From an uncultured Mediterraneibacter sp. (GTDB lineage: Bacteria > Bacillota > Clostridia > Lachnospirales > Lachnospiraceae), in the NCBI GenBank assembly GCA_934309345.1, contig CAKRDD010000003.1, forward strand, positions 62,001 to 126,000: 64,000 nucleotides of DNA, in the 5' to 3' direction. Both the position numbers and the translations under genes were made by a program. The notes beneath the pieces are model-generated. The model was given only the letters and a program-made list of their open reading frames with translations. It did no database searches and had not been told where the DNA came from. Of the stretch, positions 53,997 to 63,679 are shown in pieces. The stretch's first letter is position 1. The number at the start of each line of letters is the position of its first letter.

Positions 53997-56900
53997 ATGA
54001 GAGAATTTGATTATGCTTTAGTAAAGGATCCGCTCTATTTCAGGGATGGAAGAATGGATGCACATTCAGATCATATTTATTATCGGGATGAAAATGAATT
54101 ACAGGAGAAAGAAACATCCTATCGATATAGCCTGAATGGACTGTGGAAGTTTCATTATGCAAAAAATTATAAAAACAGTGTGAAAGGATTCGAGTCCGTG
54201 GAATATTCTTGCAGGGACTGGGAGGATATTTATGTTCCGGCGCATATTCAGATGGAAGGGTACGATATACCACAGTATGCAAATATCCAGTATCCGTGGG
54301 AAGGCCATGAAGAAATCCATCCGGGCGAGATTCCGGAAAAGTTCAATCCGGTTGCCAGTTATGTGAATTACTTTACCGTACCGGAAACAATGAGGGGAAA
54401 ACGTCTTTTCATTTCTTTCCAGGGAGCGGAAAGTGGAATGGCATTGTGGCTGAACGGAGCGTTTGTAGGATATAGTGAAGATTCTTTTACACCGTCAGAA
54501 TTCGAACTGACAGAATATGTGAAAGAAGGAGAGAATAAACTGGCGGTCCAGGTATTCAAATGGACAGCGAGCAGCTGGTGCGAGGATCAGGACTTCTTCC
54601 GGTTCTCCGGTATTTACAGAGATGTGTATCTCTTCACAATTCCGGAAGTTCATGTGCATGATCTGAAGATACGCGCACTTCCGGATGAGACACTGGAGCG
54701 CGCAACGCTTGAAATGGATGCGCAGGTATGGGGAAATGGAACAGCCCGGATTGTACTTTCAAGAGAGGGCGAAGTGATTTTCGAAGACAGAAAAGAACTT
54801 ATTAATATAGAAGAAACACCTTCAGATAAAAATCATTTTGAGTGGAAAGTAAATCAGCCGGAGCTCTGGAGTGCGGAAGAACCGCAGTTATATGATCTGT
54901 TGATCGAAATATACAATAAGAATGGTGAGCTCCAGGAAATCATTCCGCAGAAAGTCGGATTCCGCAGATTTGAGATGAAAGACGGAATCATGACTTTAAA
55001 TGGAAAGCGAATTGTGTTCAAAGGTGTGAACCGTCATGAGTTCAGTTCTGTTACAGGAAGACACGTATCGGAGGAAGAACTTAGAAAAGACCTTCAGATG
55101 ATGAAACAGAATAATATCAATGCGATCCGTACCTGTCATTATCCGAATACATCTCTGATCTATCAGCTTTGTGATGAATACGGTATTTACATGATCGACG
55201 AGACGAATCTGGAATCTCATGGTACATGGGATACTGTTTTAATGACAAAGGATGAGACGGATATCGTTCCACACAATAAACCGGAGTGGCTGGGAATGAT
55301 ACTGGATCGTGCGAACTCTATGTATCAGAGAGATAAAAACCATGCAGCGATTCTGATCTGGTCTTGTGGAAATGAATCCTTTGGAGGAAAGGACATATTT
55401 GAAATGTCAGAATTCTTCCGCAGAGAAGACCCGACCCGTCTGGTTCATTATGAAGGTGTGAACAGTGACCGCAGCTATAGTGACACAAGTGATATGGAAA
55501 GCCAGATGTATACAAGTGTGGAAGGAATCAAAGCATTTCTTGCGAAAGATGACCGTAAGCCATTCATCTGCTGTGAATATACACATGCGATGGGAAATTC
55601 CTGTGGAGCAATGCATAAGTATACAGATCTGACAGATACAGAGCCGAAATATCAGGGTGGATTTATCTGGGATTACATTGACCAGTCAATTTATAAAAAA
55701 GACCGTTATGGAAGAGAATTCCAGGCATATGGTGGTGATTTTGGTGATCGTCCGACAGATTATAATTTCAGTGGAAACGGTATCGTTTACGGTGGAAACC
55801 GCGATGCTTCTCCGAAGATGCAGGAAGTAAAATTCAACTATCAAAATATCACAGCAGAAGTACAGGAAGAATCTGTGTTGGTCAAAAATAAGAATTTGTT
55901 CATAAATACAGATTGTTATGATTGTAAAGTGACCGTTGCAAGAGACGGGAAAGTGATAAGAACTGCTGAAATGGACACAGCAGTAGAACCATTAAGCGAG
56001 AAGTCCTATGAGCTTCCGCTGAAAAAAGAAAGCCGTTCAGGTGAGTATACAGTGACGGTTTCCTTCCATTTGAAAGAAGATACAGTCTGGGCGAAAGCAG
56101 GTCATGAAGTTGCATTTGGTCAGTATGTTTATACAGTTGATAATCTGGAGAGTGCTGATGCAGAGAAGCATCAGGCAATTGCCGGAGCGTCAGAGCAGAT
56201 GCAGGTAATTCATAGTGTTCACAACATTGGAGTGCGCGGAGAACATTTTGAAGTGATGTTTTCTACTTTGAATGGAGGACTTGTATCTTATAAATATGCA
56301 GGCAGAGAGATGATCGAGGCAATTCCGAAGCCGAACTTCTGGCGGGCACCGACAGACAATGACTGCGGAAACCAGATGCCGATGCGTTATGCACAGTGGA
56401 AGATTGCAAGTATGTATCTGGGACATAAAGAGTACCGGAAAGGTGCATTTGGTCCAATGAATTTCCCGGAGGTAGAAGAGGGAGAAAATTCAGTAAAGAT
56501 TTCTTACACTTACTTCATGCCGACAACTCCGGCAAGTGAATGCAGACTTTCCTATGAAGTATTCTCGGACGGAAGAGTAAAAACAACGTTATCTTATGAT
56601 CCGGTAGAGGGACTTGGAGATATGCCTGAATTTGGGGTTCTCTTTAAATTAAACGCGGACTATGATAGAGTAGAATGGTATGGACTTGGAGAAGCAGAGA
56701 CTTATGCAGACAGAAAGCATGGTGCAAAGCTTGGAATCTATCAGAACAAAGTGGCTGATAATATGGCACACTATATGGTTCCGCAGGAATGTGGAGCAAA
56801 AGAAGAAGTCCGTTGGGCAAAAGTAGTTGACCGTAAAGGCAGAGGAATGCTTTTTGAGATGGCGAAGGAAAATGGACCGATGATGTTCTCAGCGCTTCCA

Positions 56901-57092
56901 TATACACCGCATGAGATTGAAAATGCAATGCATCCGTTTGAACTTCCGGAAATCCATTATACAGTTGTGCGTGCAGCGAAAGGACAGATGGGAGTCGGAG
57001 GAGATGACAGCTGGGGTTCCTATACACATCCGGAATATTTGTTGAATGCAGATGGTAAGATGGAATTTTCATTCCTGTTTAAAGGGATTTAA
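53997..57092 (+). CDS. lacZ: Beta-galactosidase, GH2
   Basis: 1031 residues from the ATG at 53997 (GAGAAGGAGA upstream). Complete LacZ layout: jelly-roll sugar-binding domain (GLWKFHY, LYVDIPAHI-type region here YVPAHIQMEGYD), two Ig-like domains, TIM barrel with acid/base Glu in WSCGNESFGG and nucleophile Glu in CCEYTHAMGNS, then the C-terminal beta-sandwich (FWRAPTDNDCG). No signal peptide, so it cleaves imported lactose or galactosides inside the cell. The stop codon lies inside a stretch shared with the MITE-like element. Confidence 0.97.
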   Translation: MREFDYALVKDPLYFRDGRMDAHSDHIYYRDENELQEKETSYRYSLNGLWKFHYAKNYKNSVKGFESVEYSCRDWEDIYVPAHIQMEGYDIPQYANIQYPWEGHEEIHPGEIPEKFNPVASYVNYFTVPETMRGKRLFISFQGAESGMALWLNGAFVGYSEDSFTPSEFELTEYVKEGENKLAVQVFKWTASSWCEDQDFFRFSGIYRDVYLFTIPEVHVHDLKIRALPDETLERATLEMDAQVWGNGTARIVLSREGEVIFEDRKELINIEETPSDKNHFEWKVNQPELWSAEEPQLYDLLIEIYNKNGELQEIIPQKVGFRRFEMKDGIMTLNGKRIVFKGVNRHEFSSVTGRHVSEEELRKDLQMMKQNNINAIRTCHYPNTSLIYQLCDEYGIYMIDETNLESHGTWDTVLMTKDETDIVPHNKPEWLGMILDRANSMYQRDKNHAAILIWSCGNESFGGKDIFEMSEFFRREDPTRLVHYEGVNSDRSYSDTSDMESQMYTSVEGIKAFLAKDDRKPFICCEYTHAMGNSCGAMHKYTDLTDTEPKYQGGFIWDYIDQSIYKKDRYGREFQAYGGDFGDRPTDYNFSGNGIVYGGNRDASPKMQEVKFNYQNITAEVQEESVLVKNKNLFINTDCYDCKVTVARDGKVIRTAEMDTAVEPLSEKSYELPLKKESRSGEYTVTVSFHLKEDTVWAKAGHEVAFGQYVYTVDNLESADAEKHQAIAGASEQMQVIHSVHNIGVRGEHFEVMFSTLNGGLVSYKYAGREMIEAIPKPNFWRAPTDNDCGNQMPMRYAQWKIASMYLGHKEYRKGAFGPMNFPEVEEGENSVKISYTYFMPTTPASECRLSYEVFSDGRVKTTLSYDPVEGLGDMPEFGVLFKLNADYDRVEWYGLGEAETYADRKHGAKLGIYQNKVADNMAHYMVPQECGAKEEVRWAKVVDRKGRGMLFEMAKENGPMMFSALPYTPHEIENAMHPFELPEIHYTVVRAAKGQMGVGGDDSWGSYTHPEYLLNADGKMEFSFLFKGI

Positions 57093-57144
57093 AATGGCGA
57101 GATGTGTTCCTGTTCACAGTTATTGAGCTACTTTGAACAGGAAC
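57087..57144. repeat. MITE relic and hairpin overlapping the lacZ stop
   Basis: ATTTAAAATGGCGAGATG (57087-57104) also occurs at 29711-29728 inside the MITE-like element, one mismatch over 22 bases. It is followed by GTTCCTGTTCA/TGAACAGGAAC (57106-57116, 57134-57144), a perfect 11-base hairpin resembling the element's ends. The lacZ TAA (57090-57092) lies in the shared stretch. Confidence 0.65.
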
Positions 57145-57160
57145 AAAAAGGAGAACAAAG

Positions 57161-59191
57161 ATGGGAAAACAAATTAAGTATGGAAGGTTTCTGCATGGAG
57201 GAGACTACAACCCGGAACAGTGGCTTGACAATCCGGAAATCTTAAAGAAGGACATTGAGTATTTCAAGAAAGCACACATCAATACAGTGTCTCTTGGGAT
57301 TTTTTCCTGGGCAGTACTGGAGCCGAAAGAAGGAGAATATCATTTCGAATGGCTGGAAGAGATCGTTCAGAAGTTATATAAAGAAGGAATCTCTACGATT
57401 CTTGCAACACCGTCCGGAGCGCGGCCAAAGTGGCTTGCAGACAAATATCCGGAAGTGCTGCGTGTCAATGAAAACAGAGAGAGAAACCTGTTCGGCGGCA
57501 GACATAATCATTGTTATACGTCACCGATATACAGAGAGAAGATAACAAAACTGGATCAAATTTTATCTGCGCGTCTTGGAAAGCATCCGGGAGTGATCTT
57601 GTGGCATATTTCCAATGAATTCGGAGGAGAATGTCATTGCCCGCTCTGTCAGGAAAAATTTCGTGAATGGCTGGAAGCAAAATATGAGACGATCGAGAAT
57701 CTGAATGACCGCTGGTGCACGACATTCTGGAGCCATAAGTATGGAAGTTTTTCTGAAATCGAGAGTCCGTCTCCGCGTGGAGAAAATGCGTTGCATGCGT
57801 TAACTTTGGACTGGAAACGATTTGTGACAGACAGGACGATTGATTTTATCCGCACAGAGGAAAAGGCGATCCGCGAAGGTGGATCAGAACTTCCGATCAC
57901 TGTGAATCTGATGTATGACTATGAAGGTCTCGATTATAAAAAAATGAAAGATGTACTGGATATTGTATCCTGGGACAATTATCCGAGCTGGCATAAAAAG
58001 GAAGAGAAGATAACAGCTGTGGATGTAGGGATGCAACATGATCTGATGAGAAGCATTAAGAAAGCACCATTTCTTCTGATGGAATCCTGTCCGTCGGCAA
58101 CGAACTGGAAACCGATTAATAAATTGAAAAAACCAGGAATGTTGCTGGCAAGTTCTTTGCAGGCAGTTGCGCATGGAGCAGACAGTGTCCTGTATTTTCA
58201 GATGCGACAGAGCCGTGGAGCTTCGGAAAAATTCCATGGAGCAGTGATCGATCATTATGGCGGATGTGATACAAGAGTCTTCCGTGAAGTGACAGAAGTA
58301 GGAGAAGCATTGGAGCAGATCCAGGAGACTGTGGGAAGTGTAATGCATGCACAGACAGCAGTACTCTACGACCGGGAAAATGACTGGGTGATCAAAGATA
58401 TCCAGGGACCAAGAAATGAAGATATGCATTATAAGGACTGTGTACAGAAACAGTATCAGTCTCTGCGGGAACTCGGACTGAATGTCGATGTTATTGCAAT
58501 GGAGCATGAATTAGATGACTACAAAGTACTTGCAGCTCCGATGGCATATTTAATGAAAGACGGATATGAAGACAGATTGAGAAAATATGTAGAAGCAGGT
58601 GGCACGCTTGTGATGACATACTGGTCTGATATGGTGGATGAAACAGACAGATGCTTCTTAGGTGGTACACCACATGCTTTGATGGACGTATGTGGAATCC
58701 GGACAGAAGAGATTGATGCACTTTATGACTGGGAAGAGAATTTTGCAATCCCGGATCCGGACAATCATCTTGGAATCAGAAACAGTTATAAGTGTAAGAA
58801 TCTGTGTGAGCTTGTGAGAGTATCTGATGCAGAAGTTCTGATGCGCTACGGAGAAGATTTCTATCAGGGATATCCGGTGCTGACACATCACGCTTATGGA
58901 AAAGGGCATGTATACTATGTATGTGCAGATATGGAATCAGACTTCTATCGTGATTTCTATACAAGAATAACAAAAGAAGTAGGAGTGAAATCAGTCTTAG
59001 AATCCGTGCCGGAAGGTGTATCTGTAACAGTTCGTGAAAATGAAACTGCAGAATATGTGTTTATCCAGAATTATGCACGTGAGGCACAGGCAGTAGCAAC
59101 TCCAAATGGATATGAAGTACTATATGGAGCGCAAGGTGAAATACTTCAGCCGCTGCAGACAAAAGTTTTGAAAAAAGCAAAAGAAATATAA
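57161..59191 (+). CDS. Beta-galactosidase, GH42
   Basis: 676 residues. AAGGAG precedes the ATG. TIM barrel with acid/base Glu in HISNEFGGEC and nucleophile Glu in LLMESCPSATNW, and zinc-site Cys (CYTSP, CHCPLC). C-terminal trimerisation and small beta domain. GH42 enzymes favour galacto-oligosaccharides and beta-galactans, complementing the GH2 enzyme upstream. Confidence 0.95.
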   Translation: MGKQIKYGRFLHGGDYNPEQWLDNPEILKKDIEYFKKAHINTVSLGIFSWAVLEPKEGEYHFEWLEEIVQKLYKEGISTILATPSGARPKWLADKYPEVLRVNENRERNLFGGRHNHCYTSPIYREKITKLDQILSARLGKHPGVILWHISNEFGGECHCPLCQEKFREWLEAKYETIENLNDRWCTTFWSHKYGSFSEIESPSPRGENALHALTLDWKRFVTDRTIDFIRTEEKAIREGGSELPITVNLMYDYEGLDYKKMKDVLDIVSWDNYPSWHKKEEKITAVDVGMQHDLMRSIKKAPFLLMESCPSATNWKPINKLKKPGMLLASSLQAVAHGADSVLYFQMRQSRGASEKFHGAVIDHYGGCDTRVFREVTEVGEALEQIQETVGSVMHAQTAVLYDRENDWVIKDIQGPRNEDMHYKDCVQKQYQSLRELGLNVDVIAMEHELDDYKVLAAPMAYLMKDGYEDRLRKYVEAGGTLVMTYWSDMVDETDRCFLGGTPHALMDVCGIRTEEIDALYDWEENFAIPDPDNHLGIRNSYKCKNLCELVRVSDAEVLMRYGEDFYQGYPVLTHHAYGKGHVYYVCADMESDFYRDFYTRITKEVGVKSVLESVPEGVSVTVRENETAEYVFIQNYAREAQAVATPNGYEVLYGAQGEILQPLQTKVLKKAKEI

Positions 59192-59240
59192 AGCGAAGGA
59201 AAAGAGAGATGAAATTTTCGTCTCTCTTTTTTCTTCGCTT
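59191..59240 (+). terminator. Terminator after GH42 gene
   Basis: AAGCGAAG...AAAGAGAGA pairs with TCTCTCTTTT...CTTCGCTT; two-part stem with T-run inside the 3' arm. Confidence 0.8.
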
Positions 59241-59358
59241 AGGATATGGCGGGGATAGATTTGTGCCTGCAGAAGAATCTGTATTTACAATTTAATGAGA
59301 AAAATATATAAGTTTAAAATGGATAAATGAGAAAAGTTCTCAAATAATAAAAATCCAA

Positions 59359-59408
59359 TTGACTGGATAATAGACATCCTGTATACTTACGAAGTTAGTT
59401 GAACTAAC
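59359..59408 (+). promoter_or_regulatory. Promoter with GTTAGTT-G-AACTAAC operator for the flavin operon
   Basis: TTGACT (59359-59364), 17 bases, TATACT (59382-59387): a near-consensus promoter. A perfect 15-base palindrome GTTAGTTGAACTAAC (59394-59408) covers the start site, and another GTTAG half-site follows. A MarR- or TetR-like repressor is expected; none is adjacent in the window. Confidence 0.75.
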
Positions 59409-59441
59409 ATAAGTTAGAAATACATAACTAGGAGCAATCAC

Positions 59442-60527
59442 ATGAAATTAAAAAATAGAAAATGTTTACTTGCAGTCTGTCTTTGCGCATCGGCCCTGTT
59501 GGTCGGATGCGGACAGAAGACAGACAGTAAGACAGCAGATAAATCTGAGACATCGTCAGAAAGTGCACAGAATCAGTCGGATGATATACAAGAAGCATCC
59601 AGAGATGTTTTTGCAATGGATACCTATATGACAGTGACTGCATATGGAGAAAATGCAGAAGCAGCCGTTGATGCAGCACAAGCAGAGATTGAGCGTCTGG
59701 ACGCACTTTTATCGACAGGAGACGCAGACAGCGAGATTGCAAAACTGAACGCAGATGGAAGTGCAGAGCTTTCCGAAGATGCAGGTTATTTGACAGAACG
59801 CGCATTGGAACTTTATCAGGAGACAGATGGTGCGTTTGATATTGCGATTTATCCGGTGATGGAAGCATGGGGATTCCCAACACAGAACTTTCAGGTTCCG
59901 TCACAGGAGACATTGAATCAGCTTCTTCCACTTACAGATGCAGGAAACATTTCTTATGACAAAGAAACGAGAAAGATATCTTTCGGCGTGGAAGGGATGA
60001 AAATCGATCTCGGAGGAATTGCAAAAGGATATACCTCGTCCAGAATTATGGATATTTACAAAGAAAATGGAATCGCAAGTGGGTTGGTTAATCTTGGCGG
60101 AAATGTGCAGGCACTCGGAACAAAGACAGATGGAACGAAATGGAAGATTGCAGTGCAGAGCCCGGATGATACAGAAGATTATCTGGGAATTCTGAGCGTT
60201 CAGGACAAGGCAGTTATCACTTCAGGGGGATACGAGCGATATTTTGAGCAGGATGGTGTGACGTATCATCACATCATTAACCCGAAGACCGGCTATCCGG
60301 CAGAGAGTGGACTTGTTTCAGTAACAATTGTAAGTTCAGACGGAACGCTGGCAGATGGACTTTCTACTTCACTTTTTATTATGGGAGAAGAGAAAGCGGC
60401 AGATTTCTGGAGAGAACATAAGGATGAGTTTGATGCAATCCTTATGAGTGATGACGGAACGCTATATGTAACAGAAGGGTTGGAAAATGATTTTTCAACG
60501 GAGAGAACAGTTGAAATCATCCGATAG
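59442..60527 (+). CDS. apbE: FAD:protein FMN transferase (ApbE), lipoprotein
   Basis: 361 residues. Lipobox LVGC-G. Transfers FMN from FAD onto Thr of target proteins outside the membrane. Motifs: AMDTYMTVTAYG, GAFDIAIYPVMEAWGF, IDLGGIAKGY, LVNLGGNVQALG, HHIINPKTGYPAE. First gene of an operon whose next two products carry the target motif. Confidence 0.96.
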   Translation: MKLKNRKCLLAVCLCASALLVGCGQKTDSKTADKSETSSESAQNQSDDIQEASRDVFAMDTYMTVTAYGENAEAAVDAAQAEIERLDALLSTGDADSEIAKLNADGSAELSEDAGYLTERALELYQETDGAFDIAIYPVMEAWGFPTQNFQVPSQETLNQLLPLTDAGNISYDKETRKISFGVEGMKIDLGGIAKGYTSSRIMDIYKENGIASGLVNLGGNVQALGTKTDGTKWKIAVQSPDDTEDYLGILSVQDKAVITSGGYERYFEQDGVTYHHIINPKTGYPAESGLVSVTIVSSDGTLADGLSTSLFIMGEEKAADFWREHKDEFDAILMSDDGTLYVTEGLENDFSTERTVEIIR

Positions 60528-60563
60528 AAAGTATAAGACAACAAGCAGAGATGGGAGGAAAAA

Positions 60564-62345
60564 ATGGATTTAAAAGAGACAGGAAAGAAGTTGAAACCAT
60601 TTGCACCGGTACTTTCGGTAGCAGTTGTGGCATCCTGTGTAGCAGGCTCCCTGAGTGGATATCAGCCTCCGGTTTATGCAGCGCAGGAGCAGTCAGAAAC
60701 CGTGAAGGATGAAACGGAAAAAGCAGAGGAACAGCAGGCACAGGTGGCGAAAGGATCTTTTGATCTGACAGATGGTGTTTATAAGGGAACCGGAACAGGT
60801 TATGCAGGAGAGATCACGGTTGCGGTTCAGATTAAAGACAAACAGATCGTTGCAATCGATATTCTGAGTTCATCGGATGATGCGGCATTTTTTAAGCGCG
60901 CGCAGGCGGTGATCGACAAGATCATCGAGGGACAGACATTGGAAGTTGATACTGTATCAGGGGCAACCTACAGTTCCAGGGGAATCATCAGTGCGGTGAA
61001 GAATGCACTGACCGGAGAGAAAGACAGCGGAACAACAGGCCAGTCTCAGTCTGGTGGCGGCGCGGCGGCAGGAAGTTCTACTTCTGTCGCAGCAGTGGAA
61101 GACCCGGCAGCATATAAGGACGGAACTTATTATGGAACAGGAACTGGATTTGGCGGAACACTGAAAGTAAAGGTTGAGATCAGTGGCGGAAAGATCACAG
61201 ACATCCAGATTATGGAGAATCAGGACGGAAGCGAATACATTTCTAAGGCCTCTTCTCTGATCAATGCGATCATCAGCAGTCAGAGCACAAATGTGGATAC
61301 CGTGTCTGGAGCAACGTACAGTTCGGTTGGAATCATCCAGGCAGTGAGAGATGCATTAAGTCAGGCAGCAGTGAGTGGAAATGGAGCGGCTTCGGATTCT
61401 TCTGAAACAAATGGATCGAACAGTTCTTCCGGTCAGGATCAGAGTACATCCACAACAGGAACAGTTCCATACAAAGAAGGAATCTATTATGGAACAGCGG
61501 AAGGATACAGCGGAGACGTATCGGTAGCTGTGGTGATACAGGAACATACGATCAAAGCAATTTTAGTCACAGAGACATCAGATGATGAAGCATTTTTCAA
61601 CCGCGCAATGGATGTAGTGAAGAATGTGCTTAAAAATCAGAATACAGATGTAGATACTGTATCTGGTGCAACTTACAGTTCGAAGGGACTTCTCGGAGCA
61701 ATAAGGAATGCTTTGAAACAGGCAGAGAAAGCAACGAATGGAGAATCCATTGAAGAGAAAGCAGATACAACAGAACTGGAAAATGCTATCCAGTCAGCAG
61801 AAGCACTTGTGATGGAAGAGTATACGCAGAGCAGCTGGGCAGTTCTGAGCATTCGCCTGAATGATGCAAAAGAACTGTTGGAAACAGCTGCAAATGAAAC
61901 TGTGGAACAGCAGGCTGTTGATAAAGCTGTGGAGAATCTGAACCTTGCAGTTGCACAGCTCGAGAAAAAGAAGTCAGATCAAGAGGAAGAAGTGAAGACA
62001 AAATACATCGATGGAACTTATAAGGTGAGTGTACCGTGTAAACCGGATGAGGATGAAGATTTTACAGAGTATCAGCTTTCTATGAAGGTGACAATACGAA
62101 ATGACAAAATTGTATCCATTACGGACGTATCAGGAGATGGAGATACAGCGAATGACAGCTATATCAAGAAAGCGGCAAATGGAACTTCAAGCAAAAAAGG
62201 TGTCGTTTCCCAGATCATTACCAAAGGAATGCCGGAAGAAATCGATACGGTATCCAGAGCAACCTGTTCTTCGAATGCGATTGTTGACGGATGCAAAAGG
62301 GCACTGGAAATGGCTTTGAGAGCAGAAGAGACGGAGGCGCAGTAG
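60564..62345 (+). CDS. Multi-domain FMN-binding (flavinylated) surface protein
   Basis: 593 residues. N-terminal signal/anchor (about 15-40), then FMN_bind domains at about 65-150, 185-270, 300-390 and 475-585. Covalent FMN motifs D-x-x-S-G-A-T at 129-135, 245-251 and 364-370; the fourth (561-567, DTVSRAT) has Arg for Gly. A helical FIVAR-like region lies at about 400-470 between domains 3 and 4, and Ser/Gly-rich linkers join the rest. It looks like a multi-flavin wire protein outside the membrane, similar in principle to PplA. Follows apbE. Confidence 0.92.
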   Translation: MDLKETGKKLKPFAPVLSVAVVASCVAGSLSGYQPPVYAAQEQSETVKDETEKAEEQQAQVAKGSFDLTDGVYKGTGTGYAGEITVAVQIKDKQIVAIDILSSSDDAAFFKRAQAVIDKIIEGQTLEVDTVSGATYSSRGIISAVKNALTGEKDSGTTGQSQSGGGAAAGSSTSVAAVEDPAAYKDGTYYGTGTGFGGTLKVKVEISGGKITDIQIMENQDGSEYISKASSLINAIISSQSTNVDTVSGATYSSVGIIQAVRDALSQAAVSGNGAASDSSETNGSNSSSGQDQSTSTTGTVPYKEGIYYGTAEGYSGDVSVAVVIQEHTIKAILVTETSDDEAFFNRAMDVVKNVLKNQNTDVDTVSGATYSSKGLLGAIRNALKQAEKATNGESIEEKADTTELENAIQSAEALVMEEYTQSSWAVLSIRLNDAKELLETAANETVEQQAVDKAVENLNLAVAQLEKKKSDQEEEVKTKYIDGTYKVSVPCKPDEDEDFTEYQLSMKVTIRNDKIVSITDVSGDGDTANDSYIKKAANGTSSKKGVVSQIITKGMPEEIDTVSRATCSSNAIVDGCKRALEMALRAEETEAQ

Positions 62346-62346
62346 G

Positions 62347-62802
62347 ATGAAAGAGTTTATCGTAAGACTGTTTAGTCTGCTGGCAATTGTCGGGGTTCTT
62401 TTCGGATATAACGAAGTGTTGAATGTCCGTGCGAAGGATGAGGAAATCACAAAGCTGAATGCACAGTTGGAGGCACAGGCATCTGGTGTCGGCAGTAATT
62501 CTGAGTCTGGGAGTGATTCTGGAAATGGTGCAGGATACAAGGATGGAACCTATACCGGAGAAGCGGATGGATTTGGCGGAACGGTTGCTGTGGAAGTTAC
62601 TGTAAAAGATGGAAAGATTGAAGCGATAGAAGTGACCTCCGCTGAGAAGGAAGACGGTGCATATCTTGCAATGGCGGAAGATATCATTCCGAAGATCATA
62701 GAGGCACAAAGTGCAGAAGTTGATACGATCAGCGGCGCAACATTCAGTTCGACAGGAATTAAAAATGCAGCAGAAAAAGCGTTAGAACAGGCGGTAAAGT
62801 AG
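62347..62802 (+). CDS. Small FMN-binding membrane protein
   Basis: 151 residues. One N-terminal membrane helix (about 5-25), Ser/Gly linker, one FMN_bind domain with the flavinylation motif DTISGATFSS near the C-terminus. NqrC/RnfG-like. One base after the previous stop, hence tightly coupled. Confidence 0.93.
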   Translation: MKEFIVRLFSLLAIVGVLFGYNEVLNVRAKDEEITKLNAQLEAQASGVGSNSESGSDSGNGAGYKDGTYTGEADGFGGTVAVEVTVKDGKIEAIEVTSAEKEDGAYLAMAEDIIPKIIEAQSAEVDTISGATFSSTGIKNAAEKALEQAVK

Positions 62803-62803
62803 T

Positions 62804-63676
62804 TTGAAGAAGTTGAATATACATAATTTAAAAGCGAAAGAAATTAAAAAATTGCATACTTGGCTTCGCGCATTGATTCAGATTCTCTATTTTCTGTTTC
62901 TGCCATCTGTGTATACGGCAGCGTTTGCCGGTGTAAAATACATTTTCACACAGATAGGAGCAGGTGAGGCGATCGGGATGACCTCTTTTGTAACGGTGCT
63001 TATAGTTCTTTGCGCGTATACGATTCTTTTCGGAAGATTCTTCTGTGGATTCGCATGTGCATTCGGAAGTCTCGGAGATGGAATTCATGCATTTTATCTC
63101 TGGTGCTTTAAGAAGAGAAAGAAAAAGCCGGTTCTGCTTTCGGAAAAGATCACAGAGAAGTTAAGTTATCTGAAATATCTGGTGTTGACCGTAATCGCCG
63201 TACTTTGTTTTGCAGGAGTATACGGAAATGCAAAAGGGACAAGCCCGTGGGATGTTTTTTCTATGCTGCATGCAGGAAATTTCCATTTGCAGGGATATCT
63301 GCCGGGAGTGATATTACTACTTCTTATTATTGTGGGGATGTGTCTGGAAGAAAGATTTTTCTGTCGCAATCTGTGTCCGATGGGAGCGGTATTCTCACTG
63401 CTTCCGGTGCTTCCGTTCTTTGCATTGCACCGTGACAGAGAAAATTGTATCAAAGGCTGCAGCGGATGTACGAAGAAATGTCCATCCGGGATCGGACTTC
63501 CGGAAGACGGCTCGATCAAAGTCGAGGGAGATTGTTTCCAATGCCAGAAATGTATTGATACTTGTCCAAAGAAGCATATCCATACAGGAATCAAAGGCCT
63601 GAAGGGAAATGAATTCTGGTTTACGATTCTTCGGGCAATTCTGTTACTTATAATTATGATCTGGGCAGGAGTGTAA
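62804..63676 (+). CDS. NapH/NosR-like membrane 4Fe-4S ferredoxin protein
   Basis: 290 residues from TTG 62804. Multiple membrane helices with paired Cys motifs FFCGFACAFGSLGD and FFCRNLCPMGAVFSLLP, then two 4Fe-4S clusters (CIKGCSGCTKKCP and CFQCQKCIDTCP) and a last helix. Moves electrons between cytoplasmic or quinol donors and outer flavins. The next gene starts four bases downstream. Confidence 0.92.
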   Translation: MKKLNIHNLKAKEIKKLHTWLRALIQILYFLFLPSVYTAAFAGVKYIFTQIGAGEAIGMTSFVTVLIVLCAYTILFGRFFCGFACAFGSLGDGIHAFYLWCFKKRKKKPVLLSEKITEKLSYLKYLVLTVIAVLCFAGVYGNAKGTSPWDVFSMLHAGNFHLQGYLPGVILLLLIIVGMCLEERFFCRNLCPMGAVFSLLPVLPFFALHRDRENCIKGCSGCTKKCPSGIGLPEDGSIKVEGDCFQCQKCIDTCPKKHIHTGIKGLKGNEFWFTILRAILLLIIMIWAGV

Positions 63677-63679
63677 TAG

